64,000 bases of DNA from CBDHFQ01 sp965262565 (GCA_965262565.1 CBDHFQ010000030.1:98567-162566), one strand, 5' to 3'; positions 9,931 to 19,852 are shown, counted from the stretch's first letter. Numbers and translations: made by a program. Notes: generated by a model not told the origin, from the letters alone.

Positions 9931-10557
9931 ATGAAATCTCTAGTAAAAAGTTTGTCCGTTGTTTTCATGTTGGTATTAATAGGAACCACTTCTTCCGTAT
10001 ATGGCCAACGCTTGAGTGCAACCTTAAATGTAGGTCAGTTGAATCTTGATAAAGTAGATTCAGAGGTGGCAGATATCGACTATCAGGGAAGTAGCGCCGT
10101 AAGCTTAAACCTTCGTCTATTCACAAAAAATAAATGGGCTTTTAGATTTGGGGCCGGAGTAGATCGCTTAAATTATACTGTAACAGGCGGTAGAATCGCC
10201 ACGGATTATGAAGCAAAAAGAAAAGATGCAAAGGGGATATTAGGTGTGGAGAAGCATTTTCAGCTTGGAAGAGCGATTGACATCTATCCAGGAGTATTTG
10301 TGCCAATAACCATTACCGGAACAGATTTAATTGATGCCAACTTAGATAACATTAGGAATGGAGATCTGAGAGCCGGATTAGGAGTCGTATTAGGAGGTAA
10401 CATCTCTTTGCTAAAGATTTTACGCCTTGGAGTAGAATTTGATGCCACCTATGACAACTTCAAGAATCAGGTATGGGAAAGTGCTGAAACCCTATCTTTC
10501 GCTCCGATTAAAGGAATTCAGGTAAATACGTCTTTCACTGTAGGTGTAGCTTTCTAA
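9931..10557 (+). CDS. Outer-membrane beta-barrel protein
   Basis: A 208-residue exported protein with signal peptide MKSLVKSLSVVFMLVLIG ending at VYGQ. The rest shows alternating polar/aromatic strands separated by short turns (SAVSLNLRLF, WAFRFGAGVDRLNYTV, GILGVEKHFQLG, LRLGVEFDATYD). It ends with a hydrophobic strand finishing in Phe (VNTSFTVGVAF), as expected for an 8-stranded OMP_b-brl-type barrel. A specific role cannot be assigned. It is likely monocistronic, with 99 bp to the next start. Confidence 0.8.
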   Translation: MKSLVKSLSVVFMLVLIGTTSSVYGQRLSATLNVGQLNLDKVDSEVADIDYQGSSAVSLNLRLFTKNKWAFRFGAGVDRLNYTVTGGRIATDYEAKRKDAKGILGVEKHFQLGRAIDIYPGVFVPITITGTDLIDANLDNIRNGDLRAGLGVVLGGNISLLKILRLGVEFDATYDNFKNQVWESAETLSFAPIKGIQVNTSFTVGVAF

Positions 10558-10656
10558 GTTAAAAGATATATTTATTTCATATTGCGGTTGTCGTGTAGAA
10601 CCTTTTATATTAGGTTTTACACGATTTTTTTGTTCTGAAAGTTTAAAGTGCTGACC

Positions 10657-11304
10657 ATGACACTTGTTAGAAAAGTCTTACGCTACTTTTTTGTGTTGTG
10701 CGGATTTCTTGCTCTTACATTGTTAGCCTGCCATAGCTGGATTGTTATTAAATCACAGGGGCTAACTTATAATGATCCTACAGTTATCCCTGAAAATGAG
10801 GTGGCCTTAGTATTGGGAACAAGTAAAAGGGTAAAAAATGGGAACGTAAATTTGTTTTTCAGATACCGCATGGACGCTGCAGCTAAATTATACCGATCGG
10901 GCAAAATAAAGCATATCCTTGTCAGTGGTGATAATCATTCCAAATTTTATAATGAAGGCAAAGACATGCAACAGGCACTGGTGGAAAGAGGAATTCCTGT
11001 AAAGGACATAACCATTGATTATGCTGGGTTCAGAACTTTTGATTCTGTAGTCAGAGCGAGAAAAATATTTGGTCAGACTAAGTTTACCATTATTTCGCAA
11101 CGCTTTCACAATCAACGGGCGATTTTTATCGCCAGGGCATTTGACATTGACGCTATTGGGTTTAACGCAAGAGGAATTTCGGCCTCTGCAGCCGCCTCTA
11201 CCTTTTTGCGGGAATATCTGGCAAGAGTCATGGCAGTGCTGGACGTATATATACTGCGGTCAACACCTAAATATTTAGGTAAACCTGAACCTATCCATAC
11301 CTAA
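10657..11304 (+). CDS. SanA/YdcF-like DUF218 membrane protein
   Basis: A GTG at 10648 could add three residues. The ATG at 10657 is preferred because it leads into the single N-terminal transmembrane helix (YFFVLCGFLALTLLAC). The remaining 190 residues follow the SanA pattern: VALVLGTSKRVKNG, FFRYRMDAAAKLYRSGK, ILVSGDN, then FRTFDSVVRARKIF and IISQRFHNQRAIFIA. SanA-type proteins affect envelope barrier function in enterobacteria, and their biochemical activity is unclear. The protein is anchored in the inner membrane with the domain outside. Confidence 0.82.
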   Translation: MTLVRKVLRYFFVLCGFLALTLLACHSWIVIKSQGLTYNDPTVIPENEVALVLGTSKRVKNGNVNLFFRYRMDAAAKLYRSGKIKHILVSGDNHSKFYNEGKDMQQALVERGIPVKDITIDYAGFRTFDSVVRARKIFGQTKFTIISQRFHNQRAIFIARAFDIDAIGFNARGISASAAASTFLREYLARVMAVLDVYILRSTPKYLGKPEPIHT

Positions 11305-11346
11305 ATGATAAAATATCAGGTAGCTGTAATAATTTAAAATCTTTTC

Positions 11347-11354
11347 TACCTTTG
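11347..11354 (+). promoter_or_regulatory. Candidate -7 box TACCTTTG
   Basis: An exact match to the Bacteroidota TAnnTTTG element lies three bases before the ATG of the CYTH gene. No TTG was found at the usual -33 distance. If used, the transcript would be nearly leaderless. The match could also be coincidental. Confidence 0.35.
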
Positions 11355-11357
11355 TTC

Positions 11358-11906
11358 ATGCATGAAATAGAGGTAAAAATTTTAGAAATAGATAAAGGGC
11401 TGATAACCCAAACGTTGGAACAAATAGGCGCCAATCACCAATTAGAAGGAGAGTTTCTTGCCGTTTTTTATGACTTCCCTGATGGACAAATTCGCTCCCG
11501 TGGGGATGTCTTCAGACTTAGGCAAGAGGTTGACTCTCAAGTGCTCACTTATAAAAAGTATATCTCTAAAGGCGAGGCCAAGATCATGGAAGAGTTGGAG
11601 ACCTCCTTTGAGGATAGAAATGCCATGCAAGAAATCATTACCTCTTTGGGATTGATAACTATCAAGAAAACAAGAAAGTATCGGACACAATATGAATTGG
11701 GGAATACCCATATTGTCATTGATGAATACATGGATGACCTTAGCCATATTCCCCCATTTATAGAAGTAGAAGCACCAAATGTGACGAGATTAGAAGAAGT
11801 AGTTACTGCACTGGGGTTCCGCATGGAAGATTGTAAGAGTTGGGACACGAATGACTTGCAGCTTCACTATAAACACCTTACAGAGACGAAACCAGGCGCT
11901 TCTTAA
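11358..11906 (+). CDS. CYTH domain protein (class IV adenylate cyclase/thiamine-triphosphatase family)
   Basis: The open frame starts at a TTG (11352), but the ATG at 11358 gives the standard N-terminus MHEIEVKIL with the ExExK metal/phosphate motif at residues 3-7. Also seen are FRLRQE, LTYKK, KTRKYRTQYEL and HIVIDEY, the alternating charged strands of the CYTH tunnel fold. Length is 182 residues. Members hydrolyse inorganic triphosphate or thiamine triphosphate, or make cAMP in the CyaB subgroup, and the sequence alone does not choose between these. Cytosolic. The OmpA-family gene follows after 29 bp. Confidence 0.85.
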   Translation: MHEIEVKILEIDKGLITQTLEQIGANHQLEGEFLAVFYDFPDGQIRSRGDVFRLRQEVDSQVLTYKKYISKGEAKIMEELETSFEDRNAMQEIITSLGLITIKKTRKYRTQYELGNTHIVIDEYMDDLSHIPPFIEVEAPNVTRLEEVVTALGFRMEDCKSWDTNDLQLHYKHLTETKPGAS

Positions 11907-11935
11907 ATCGTAATAGGAAAATCAACGATACCGGT

Positions 11936-13897
11936 ATGATGAAATCACTCAGAGTAGTTGGTCTACTTTTCTCTATTCTTTTTTTCTTCCAACATGCCCT
12001 AATTGCCCAAAAGCCTAAACCTTCAGATTTTGGTATTAAGTCAAAAAAAGCTCTCAATCTATTTTTTGAAGGAGAACAACTCGCTCAGTGGAGGGACCGA
12101 CTAAAAGCGGTAAATGCCTACAAAGCTGCGCTGGAAATAGAACCTGAGTTTGCTCATGCACACTTTAGAGTGGGATTGAATGCGCACGTTTTGCATAAAT
12201 ATGAGGATGCCATTCCGTACTTGGAAAAAGCATACGAGTTAGATAAAGAAGCATTTCCAGGAATGGAGTTCTTTTTAGGAGATGCTTACTTCAAAACAGG
12301 AGAATACGAAAAAGCTATTCCATTTTATCATACCTTTCTCGAAGGAGAAAAAGGAAAAAAAGAAAACTTCACTAAAGCGGCCATCAATTTAAGAAAAGCC
12401 AAATTTGCTGCTGAAGCAATAAAGGATTCGTTGTCTTTTGATCCGGTGAATCTGGGAAAGAATATTAATTCTGAGCGAGATGATTACCTACCCTTTCTTA
12501 CTGCCGATGATCAATATTTGATTTTTACTGCCCGCCGACCAGAAACTACAGGAGGATTTGATCCGCGACTACAAGATTACCCAGAGGATTTTTTTTACAG
12601 TGAGTTTGAAAACGGCTCATGGCAGAAGGTGAAAAATTTAGGCCCTCCGATTAATACCCCTAATAACGAAGGAGCTGCTTCTATTACGCAAGATGGAAAA
12701 ACAATTTTCTTTACAGGTTGTGGTAGAGAAGGTGGTCTGGGAAGTTGCGATATCTTTGTATCTCGGATGGTAAATGGGCAGTGGACAGAGCCAGAAAATT
12801 TAGGAGCTAATGTTAATTCAAGAGAATGGGATAGTCAGCCCTGTCTATCTCACGATGGGAAAACGTTATATTTTGCATCTACGAGACCTGGCGGAAAGGG
12901 ATTAAGGGATATTTGGTACAGTTCCTTTGTAAATGGTCAGTGGATGCCTGCCCAAAACCTGGGAGAACCTGTTAATTCTCCTGGAAACGATACCTCTCCT
13001 TTTTTGCATGCTGATGGAATAAGTTTGTATTTCGCTTCGGATTTCCATCCAGGTTTTGGCGCAAAAGACTTATTTGTTAGCCATAGAAATAGTGAAGGGG
13101 GATGGTCTGACCCAATGAACCTTGGTTATCCTTTAAACACATTGGCTGAAGAAAGCAATATTTTTATTAGTGCCAATGGAAAAACAGGCTACATAAATTC
13201 GTACAGAGATGGGGGGTTGGGAAAGAGTGATTTGTACAAATTTACCCTTGACAATCGAATTCAGCCAGAAGTAGCTACTTTTTTAAGAGGAATTACCAGA
13301 GATAGTGTTTCTTTGGAACCAGTTAAGGCAAACATTTGGTTAATCGATGTAGAAACTGGAGATACCATCAGGGAAGTGATTTCAGGAGCGAATGATGGGA
13401 AATTTTTAATGAGTCTTCCATTGAACAAGGCCTATGCTGCATTTGCAGAGGCTGAAGGATATTTATTTGTTAGTAAGCACTTTTATCTAAAAAATCTGGA
13501 AAAGAATCCCTTTTTTGATTTGATTATTGATTTACCACCCATCCAAGAAGGTTCCAAAGTAGTGTTAAATAATATTTTCTTCGAAACAGGTGATTATTCT
13601 CTCAAGGAAGATTCTTATGCAGAATTAGAACATCTTTTGAGCTTTCTGAACAATAACAAAGGACTGAAAATTGAAATTCAAGGACATACGGATAATATCG
13701 GATCGGACGAGAATAATCAGCAGTTAAGTCAATTGAGAGCTGAAGCGGTTCAAGCATATTTGATCTCAAAAGGTGTCCAGAAGGATCGCGTACTAGCCAG
13801 GGGATACGGGGAGACACAAGCTGTTACTACCAATGAGACAGAAGAAGGAAGGGCATTAAATCGGCGTACTGAATTTAAAGTATTGGATATCCAATGA
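11936..13897 (+). CDS. TPR-PD40-OmpA family envelope protein
   Basis: A 653-residue protein with a signal peptide (residues 1-25, ending LIAQ). In order: TPR-like helices at about 35-160 (PEFAHAHFRVGLNAH, YEKAIPFYHTFLEG); PD40/WD40-like propeller blades at about 180-430, each with an FxxDGKTxYF/GxxDIW pattern; a carboxypeptidase-regulatory-like segment at about 440-530; and an OmpA peptidoglycan-binding domain at about 545-653 (IEIQGHTDNIGS, LSQLRAEAVQAYL, GRALNRRTEF). This architecture is common in Bacteroidota, where relatives include PorE of the type IX secretion system. With porZ next door a T9SS link is possible but unproven. Confidence 0.88.
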   Translation: MMKSLRVVGLLFSILFFFQHALIAQKPKPSDFGIKSKKALNLFFEGEQLAQWRDRLKAVNAYKAALEIEPEFAHAHFRVGLNAHVLHKYEDAIPYLEKAYELDKEAFPGMEFFLGDAYFKTGEYEKAIPFYHTFLEGEKGKKENFTKAAINLRKAKFAAEAIKDSLSFDPVNLGKNINSERDDYLPFLTADDQYLIFTARRPETTGGFDPRLQDYPEDFFYSEFENGSWQKVKNLGPPINTPNNEGAASITQDGKTIFFTGCGREGGLGSCDIFVSRMVNGQWTEPENLGANVNSREWDSQPCLSHDGKTLYFASTRPGGKGLRDIWYSSFVNGQWMPAQNLGEPVNSPGNDTSPFLHADGISLYFASDFHPGFGAKDLFVSHRNSEGGWSDPMNLGYPLNTLAEESNIFISANGKTGYINSYRDGGLGKSDLYKFTLDNRIQPEVATFLRGITRDSVSLEPVKANIWLIDVETGDTIREVISGANDGKFLMSLPLNKAYAAFAEAEGYLFVSKHFYLKNLEKNPFFDLIIDLPPIQEGSKVVLNNIFFETGDYSLKEDSYAELEHLLSFLNNNKGLKIEIQGHTDNIGSDENNQQLSQLRAEAVQAYLISKGVQKDRVLARGYGETQAVTTNETEEGRALNRRTEFKVLDIQ

Positions 13898-13978
13898 TGT
13901 TCATGCATAGTTATCAATTTATCCCTGTTATTTCATAGAATAAGATCCTATTTTTGAGCGAGAAAATAAATTAATTCA

Positions 13979-16312
13979 TTGAAGCGGAGAAACATTGTCT
14001 TTTTGATAGTTCTGAGTAGTTGTTTGTATTTTCTACTCCTATGTACATCCTCCTACGGTCAAAATGGAAGAGCACCGGGATCCTGGAGAGCCTACCTCAG
14101 CCACAGAAATGCATCTAGCATCATTCAGTCTCAAAATATTCTATACGTCCTTACAGAAGGGGGCATGTTCTCATATGATGTAATCACTGGGGAAACCAGG
14201 ACCTTTTCTACTGTAGAAGGAATGAGTGATATTAATCCCAGTGCGATTTATCAGGAGCCGAATAGTGGTATTGTATTCATTGGATATGAAGATGGGATGA
14301 TTGACTATTTTGTAGATCCTTCTGCATTCCGCTTTTTAACAGATATAGAGCGCAATACCTTTTTTACCAGAAAGCAGATTAATGCCTTTGCCAGTGAAGG
14401 GAATAATCTATATGTAGCCACAGATTTTGGCCTTGTTATTTATGATTTGACAAGCTTTTTGCCAAGCGTTACAGTAACTCAGTTTGGGGCAGGGAATCAA
14501 TCTCGACTTATTGCTCAATCTGTTGAAACCTTTGAAGGGAGAATTTGGATAGGATTACAGAATAACCAAATATTCAGTGCTCCGATTGATTTTACTAATT
14601 TATCTGATCCAACTATCTGGCGCTTAGAAAATGGAAGAGAGGGCTTAGCTCCTGGGGTTGGGGCATTACAATTGGGTGCAAATGCATCAGGATTATTTGC
14701 GAGAACAGAAACCGGAGTATTACTGCGAAATAGTGGTGTTTGGACCGCCCTTTCCCAATTTGCGAGAGCATTTACCAGCATTAATGTAGTAGAAGATAAT
14801 ATGGCGGCGTCCTTTGGTGGAGATGTAAGAGTGCTAAGAACGGATGGAAGTTTTTCTCAATTTTTTCTGCCTAGATCTGTTGCACAAACATTATTAGTAA
14901 ATGATACTTTATATACAGCCGGTTTGGAAATAGGCCTACAGAGTGTGGTAGGTGAGGAAATCGTAAGTCTCACTCCTGATGGCCCTTTAAATAATAATGT
15001 AACGGATATGGCGGTGGGAAATGGAGAGATATATGTCGCTCCGAGAGGGTTTTCAGGTTCTTTTGCTCCTATAGCTGATTTAAGCGGAATTTACTACACC
15101 AGACCGGATACTGTTTGGAGAGCAGTCAATTCTGAAAATGGAGATCTACCACAAGATAGGGTCAACACTGGATTTGCCCGGGCTTTTTACGATAGAGATA
15201 ACAGAGATACATATGTAGGGTCATGGGGCAGAGGGTTGGTTAAATTAAATAATGGAGTCCCTGTAGATTTTTTCGATTGTTTTAGGGGGGGATTAAGCAC
15301 ATTCGAAGGGAATTGTGATACTACTCGATTAGGTTCTACTCGGGTAAGTGGTATAGATAAAGATTTCTTTGGAAATATTTGGATTAGCCTTGCGCTGGCA
15401 CGTGAACCTCTGATGGTCTTGACGCCTGAAGGAAGTTGGATAGGATTTAATCAAAACCGATTTCCTTCTTCCCTTGAAGCGATAGATATGATCGTGGATG
15501 ATGTAGGTAATAAGTGGATTCTCGATCGCAGGAGTGGGGTAGTCGTTTATAATGACAATGGCACCTTGGAGACCACTAATGACGACAGAATGATTACCCT
15601 TCGAGCGGCTCCTAACCAAGGAAACTTACCCACAAATGAGGTCTTCTCTATTGCAAAAGACTTGGATGGAGAAATCTGGGTAGGTACAAGTGAAGGAGTT
15701 ACGGTATTTTTCGACCCTTTCAGCATTGGGCAAGGGGTGATAGTAGATGCCAGTGCTCCAATATTTAATGGTAGGTTTTTGTTGGAAAATGAAACCGTAT
15801 TTTCCATCGCGGTAGATGGAGGAGATCGAAAATGGTTTGCTACAGCTAATGGGGCCTTTCTAATTTCATCTGATGGAACCGAACAAATTCAGCATTTTAC
15901 CAGAGCGAATAGTCCACTCCTTTCTGACAGGGTTAATCACGTATCTATTGACCAACAAACAGGAGAAGTATTTTTTGGTACCGATAAAGGAATTATAAGC
16001 TTCTTAGGGGATGCTACTGAGGTAACTTCTTCTTGTGATGAACTAATTATTTTTCCAAATCCCGTCTTTTCTGATTTTCAAGGAGACATTACCATCCGAG
16101 GTATACCAGCCTTTTCTGGTAATGCCGTTGTGAGAATTACCACAGTTTCAGGTTTGCTGGTTAGAGAAATTGAAGCAAGGGGGGGAACTGCTTCCTGGGA
16201 TGGATTGGACCTTAGAGGAGAACAGGTCCACTCAGGAATATATTTGGCGTTAACGACCGATAGTGATGGAGAATTAGCCTGTATAGGAAAATTAGCCTTC
16301 ATAAGGCGTTAA
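13979..16312 (+). CDS. porZ: PorZ-like type IX secretion beta-propeller protein
   Basis: A 777-residue exported protein, close in length to P. gingivalis PorZ. It starts at a TTG, because no ATG lies before the signal peptide (KRRNIVFLIVLSSCLYFLLL, ending SYGQ). The body is two-component-regulator-type propeller blades (SIIQSQNILYVLTEGG, IYVATDFGLVIYDL-type motifs, FGNIWISLA, DGEIWVGTSEGVTVF). The C-terminus is a T9SS sorting-like domain beginning IIFPNPVFSDF at about 680. PorZ sits on the cell surface with PorU/V/Q and helps attach anionic LPS to cargo. It is upstream of an unknown gene and recO. Confidence 0.78.
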   Translation: MKRRNIVFLIVLSSCLYFLLLCTSSYGQNGRAPGSWRAYLSHRNASSIIQSQNILYVLTEGGMFSYDVITGETRTFSTVEGMSDINPSAIYQEPNSGIVFIGYEDGMIDYFVDPSAFRFLTDIERNTFFTRKQINAFASEGNNLYVATDFGLVIYDLTSFLPSVTVTQFGAGNQSRLIAQSVETFEGRIWIGLQNNQIFSAPIDFTNLSDPTIWRLENGREGLAPGVGALQLGANASGLFARTETGVLLRNSGVWTALSQFARAFTSINVVEDNMAASFGGDVRVLRTDGSFSQFFLPRSVAQTLLVNDTLYTAGLEIGLQSVVGEEIVSLTPDGPLNNNVTDMAVGNGEIYVAPRGFSGSFAPIADLSGIYYTRPDTVWRAVNSENGDLPQDRVNTGFARAFYDRDNRDTYVGSWGRGLVKLNNGVPVDFFDCFRGGLSTFEGNCDTTRLGSTRVSGIDKDFFGNIWISLALAREPLMVLTPEGSWIGFNQNRFPSSLEAIDMIVDDVGNKWILDRRSGVVVYNDNGTLETTNDDRMITLRAAPNQGNLPTNEVFSIAKDLDGEIWVGTSEGVTVFFDPFSIGQGVIVDASAPIFNGRFLLENETVFSIAVDGGDRKWFATANGAFLISSDGTEQIQHFTRANSPLLSDRVNHVSIDQQTGEVFFGTDKGIISFLGDATEVTSSCDELIIFPNPVFSDFQGDITIRGIPAFSGNAVVRITTVSGLLVREIEARGGTASWDGLDLRGEQVHSGIYLALTTDSDGELACIGKLAFIRR

Positions 16313-16411
16313 TTTAATTGAAAAATCGGTAATTTTAGGAGGAAGAGGATGACACCACCTTAATCCTGCATTTAAAGCTCAAGTGGTTTAACAATCAATT
16401 CATTAATTTCT

Positions 16412-16987
16412 GTGACCCTGATCTATTTGTCTGAACCCAATTTAAGAGATCGCTTATTTCTAAAAGAATTTGCAAGTGCGTTTTCTATTAAAGAAAAGGC
16501 TATTGTCATACATAGTAGCTATAATGAATCTATTTCAGATACCCGTTATGTGTCCAAACGCATTTCGGCGCTGCTAAGTGAAGCCATGATATATAACAAC
16601 GCATTCTCCGCAGACCAACGACAATTTTTCAGCATAGATAATGATCTGATTCGAATTAACAAGTCATTAATCGATACATTGTTGGATCCTATTCAACTGC
16701 TGATATTTAATCCCGTTGTGGCTGTGGAGGGAAACGCCAGCTTGGCTGACCCAATTCGGTTACTTCTTGCTGCGAGAGAAGAATTCCATGCTGAAGATGT
16801 CATTATGTTTCCAGATAACCCAATGTCGGCTTTGGGAATGGAAAATGCCGTGATCAACTCATTGGAAGATAAAGAACGTTTAATAGCTGTGTATGAGGAG
16901 GAAAAGGCTATTATAGAAATTGCCTACCGCCTCCGTCCTGCAAGAATAGCTTCACCAAATAATTATAGCAGTGATTCGAAAGTCTGA
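16412..16987 (+). CDS. Conserved-looking protein of unknown function between porZ and recO
   Basis: A 191-residue cytosolic protein starting at GTG. Not recognised. It has alternating hydrophobic strands and amphipathic helices (AIVIHSSY, LLIFNPVVAVEG, DVIMFPDNPMSALGMENAVINSL) suggestive of a Rossmann-like alpha/beta fold. A distant amino-acid-kinase-type fold is conceivable but not shown by any motif. Its last 17 bp overlap the start of recO, which implies translational coupling. No transmembrane segments or cysteine motifs are present. Confidence 0.7.
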   Translation: MTLIYLSEPNLRDRLFLKEFASAFSIKEKAIVIHSSYNESISDTRYVSKRISALLSEAMIYNNAFSADQRQFFSIDNDLIRINKSLIDTLLDPIQLLIFNPVVAVEGNASLADPIRLLLAAREEFHAEDVIMFPDNPMSALGMENAVINSLEDKERLIAVYEEEKAIIEIAYRLRPARIASPNNYSSDSKV

Positions 16988-17684
16988 AGGAATTGTCCTT
17001 AAAACGCTTCCCTTTCAGGAAAGCCATTTAATAACCAATGTGTATACCTTAGAGGATGGGCTTCAAAGCTTTTTACTAAAAGGGTATCGATCTTCCAGGT
17101 CAAGATCGAAATACAGCTATTTCCAACCGCTATCCATCATCGATTTAGTATATCTACACAAGGAAAATCAACGACTTAATAAAGTCAGGGAAACCAAACC
17201 TATCGTATTTCTACACGAGATTCAAACTGAGCCAGTTAAATTATCATTAGGGTTGGCATGCATAGAAGTGTTTAATGATTGTGTAAAGGAAGAAGAGACG
17301 AATCCTGCACTATATTATTTTCTGAAAAATACAATTGTTTCGCTTGATCAGTCTCCAAGAAGACTGGTTCATATTTTTATTCACTTTATTCTCCATTTAA
17401 CCAGTTTTTTGGGATTTTTTCCACTTGATAAAAGTGAACATGCGAAAAGTGTGACTTTTCATATCCACGAAGGGATCATTGATGCTACTTCACAATCAGG
17501 AGATCCTATAGCTTTTTTATTAAGAAGATTTCTTTACAGTAATCTTACAGAAGCTCAGGATATTACTTTTGATCAGACACAAAAAAGATGGTTGATAAAG
17601 ACGTTGTTTGAATTTTATGAATATCACATTAGCGGATTTAAATATCCTCAAACCTTGAAAGTATTCGCAGAGGTATTTAGCTGA
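16971..17684 (+). CDS. recO: DNA repair protein RecO
   Basis: A 237-residue protein starting at a GTG inside the end of the preceding gene. The N-terminal OB-fold reads SEGIVLKTLPFQESHLITNVYT, then LLKGYRSSRSRSK. The helical C-terminal part includes LVHIFIHFILHLTSFLGFFPL, all typical of RecO. RecO anneals single-stranded DNA and with RecR loads RecA in the RecFOR pathway. The usual zinc-binding cysteine cluster is not evident, as in many Bacteroidota RecO proteins. nhaC follows after 50 bp. Confidence 0.9.
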   Translation: MIRKSEGIVLKTLPFQESHLITNVYTLEDGLQSFLLKGYRSSRSRSKYSYFQPLSIIDLVYLHKENQRLNKVRETKPIVFLHEIQTEPVKLSLGLACIEVFNDCVKEEETNPALYYFLKNTIVSLDQSPRRLVHIFIHFILHLTSFLGFFPLDKSEHAKSVTFHIHEGIIDATSQSGDPIAFLLRRFLYSNLTEAQDITFDQTQKRWLIKTLFEFYEYHISGFKYPQTLKVFAEVFS

Positions 17685-17734
17685 TTAGATATTTTTCTCT
17701 ATTTTACGTATTCGTATCTATATTTATCTGCTTT

Positions 17735-19216
17735 ATGGAAAAAGAAATGCGCAAACCTGCGTTATGGGAAGCATTAGTGCCAATTATTTTTCTGGTCGTA
17801 TTACTTTATCTGAATGTCGTCATATACTTTGATGACTCTCTTTCAGGCTCAAATCAATTTGCGCTTTTGCTAGCTGCTGGAGTAGCAGTAATCGTTGGGA
17901 TACGATTGGGATATTCATGGAAATTTTTGTTAAAAGGTGCTATTTCGAGTATTACCTCAGCGATGCCTGCCATCATCATTCTCTTACTAATTGGATCTCT
18001 GGCTGGAACATGGATGCTCAGTGGAATCGTGCCAGCGATGATTTACTATGGATTGCAGATCTTAAACCCTACTATATTTTTATTTGCGGCCTGTATCGTC
18101 TGTGCTATTGTTTCCGTAGCGAGTGGCAGCTCATGGTCTACAGTAGCTACAGTAGGGATAGCTCTACTCGGAATAGGAAAAGCACTAGGTTGGGGAGAAG
18201 GGTTGATCGCAGGGGCCATTATTTCCGGAGCTTATTTTGGGGATAAAATGTCGCCCCTTTCAGATACTACTAATTTAGCTCCAGCTGTAACGGGAACGGA
18301 TTTATTTACCCATATCAGATACATGGCGATCACTACTGTACCGACCATTTCCATTACCTTAATCATTTTTCTCATCATTGGGCTTACCAGTGCATCAGAA
18401 GGAGGGGTTATAGATATTCAAGCGATTCTGACGGAACTGGAACAAAAATTTAACCTAAACCCTCTTCTATTTCTTGTTCCTGCAGGAGTGATTGCAATGA
18501 TCATTCGTAAAGTACCTGCTATTCCAGCCTTGATGATAGGTTCCTTGTCAGGGGGATTATTTGCCATTATTTTTCAGCCAGACATTATCAGAGAAATTTC
18601 TGGAATTTCTAACGATTATGTATTGGCCTCTTATCGATCTGTTATGGATGCGCTTTCGAGAGATATTTCTATTTCTACCAATAATGAAATGCTCAATGAA
18701 TTGTTAGGAGCTGGAGGAATGGCTGGGATGCTTAACACTATATGGTTAATTCTTTGTGCGATGATATTTGGTGGAATCATGGAAGCCTGTGGCTTATTGG
18801 CACGAATAACAGAATCCCTAATATCACTGGCAAAATCTACCGGCTCTTTGATTGCGACTACTAGTCTAACATGTCTTGTATTTAATGGCACTGCCTCTGA
18901 TCAATATCTTTCTATCGTCGTTCCTGGAAGGATGTTTGCTCGAACCTATAGAGAGCGTGGACTTGCCTCCAAGAATTTAAGTCGTACACTAGAAGATTCT
19001 GGGACAGTTACTTCTGTTTTGATTCCCTGGAATACTTGTGGTGCTACTCAAGCGAGTGTATTAGGAGTAGCCACGTTGACTTATCTCCCTTTTTGTTTTT
19101 TCAATCTCCTGAGTCCCTTTATGACTTTATTAGTAGGGTATACAGGATATAGAATTGCCAAGTTGGAAGAAGAAGAATCCATAGAAGAAAATGCGGTGAA
19201 CGTACAAGCGGCCTGA
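17735..19216 (+). CDS. nhaC: Na+/H+ antiporter NhaC family
   Basis: A 493-residue inner-membrane transporter with about 11-12 hydrophobic helices. Family motifs seen include VASGSSWSTVATVGIALLGI near 130-150, GAIISGAYFGDKMSPLSDTTNLAPA near 160-185 and, in the second half, NGTASDQYLSIVVPGRMF with SGTVTSVLIPWNTCGA. These acidic/asparagine re-entrant segments are characteristic of NhaC, which exchanges cytosolic Na+ for H+. Its presence fits a marine lifestyle. It follows recO by 50 bp but is probably functionally unrelated. Confidence 0.93.
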   Translation: MEKEMRKPALWEALVPIIFLVVLLYLNVVIYFDDSLSGSNQFALLLAAGVAVIVGIRLGYSWKFLLKGAISSITSAMPAIIILLLIGSLAGTWMLSGIVPAMIYYGLQILNPTIFLFAACIVCAIVSVASGSSWSTVATVGIALLGIGKALGWGEGLIAGAIISGAYFGDKMSPLSDTTNLAPAVTGTDLFTHIRYMAITTVPTISITLIIFLIIGLTSASEGGVIDIQAILTELEQKFNLNPLLFLVPAGVIAMIIRKVPAIPALMIGSLSGGLFAIIFQPDIIREISGISNDYVLASYRSVMDALSRDISISTNNEMLNELLGAGGMAGMLNTIWLILCAMIFGGIMEACGLLARITESLISLAKSTGSLIATTSLTCLVFNGTASDQYLSIVVPGRMFARTYRERGLASKNLSRTLEDSGTVTSVLIPWNTCGATQASVLGVATLTYLPFCFFNLLSPFMTLLVGYTGYRIAKLEEEESIEENAVNVQAA

Positions 19217-19446
19217 TCTTATGTTTCGTTCGCCCAAACTTATATATCAATTTTTTAGGGGATATAGGGGATATTGGGAGAAACAGGCACCCCAAATTTC
19301 TAATCCTAACAAGTCACAAAAGAATTCGGAAGGATATTACTTTGGGATATTAATAATAAGTATATCGGAAGAAAGCTCACCAAAGCAGATGTTGCCCTGA
19401 TGAGTCCATTGTATTCGTTATGGTAAAATATGTAGATGAATTATTT

Positions 19447-19695
19447 TTACTTTGTTGGAGGATCTTTTTGAATTAGAGAATTCAAAAATAACACCAGGAC
19501 TGCGCCGATAGTCGCAGATATAATTTTAGCGATGAGGGTGTGAGGAATGAATCCGAGAAAACCCAAAGCAAACTTTCCCATAAAAGCTCCCAGAATTCCC
19601 AGGATTAAATTTCCTAGCAGCCCATAACCTTCTCCTCTCATTAATTTACCGCCAAGCCAACCAGCGATGATGCCTATAATTATAAACTTTATCAT
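19447..19695 (-). CDS. GlsB/YeaQ/YmgE family small membrane protein
   Basis: An 82-residue protein with three hydrophobic segments and the glycine-rich family pattern IIGIIAGWLGGKLMRGEGYGLLGNLILGILGAFMG. Such transglycosylase-associated-like proteins are stress-related, with no defined activity. It is encoded alone on the minus strand between nhaC and pgk. Confidence 0.88.
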   Translation of the reverse strand: MIKFIIIGIIAGWLGGKLMRGEGYGLLGNLILGILGAFMGKFALGFLGFIPHTLIAKIISATIGAVLVLFLNSLIQKDPPTK

Positions 19696-19852
19696 AAGAC
19701 TATTGATGAATTGTATGATCTTTTTCTAAGGACATGAGATTGATGCAAAGGTTGAAAAGGAATAAAAAAAAATTAGAATACTGGAACAGAAATATTTGGG
19801 AGATACTCAATTTTATTATTTTGGGTTTTCTTAATAATGCTTAACAACAATT

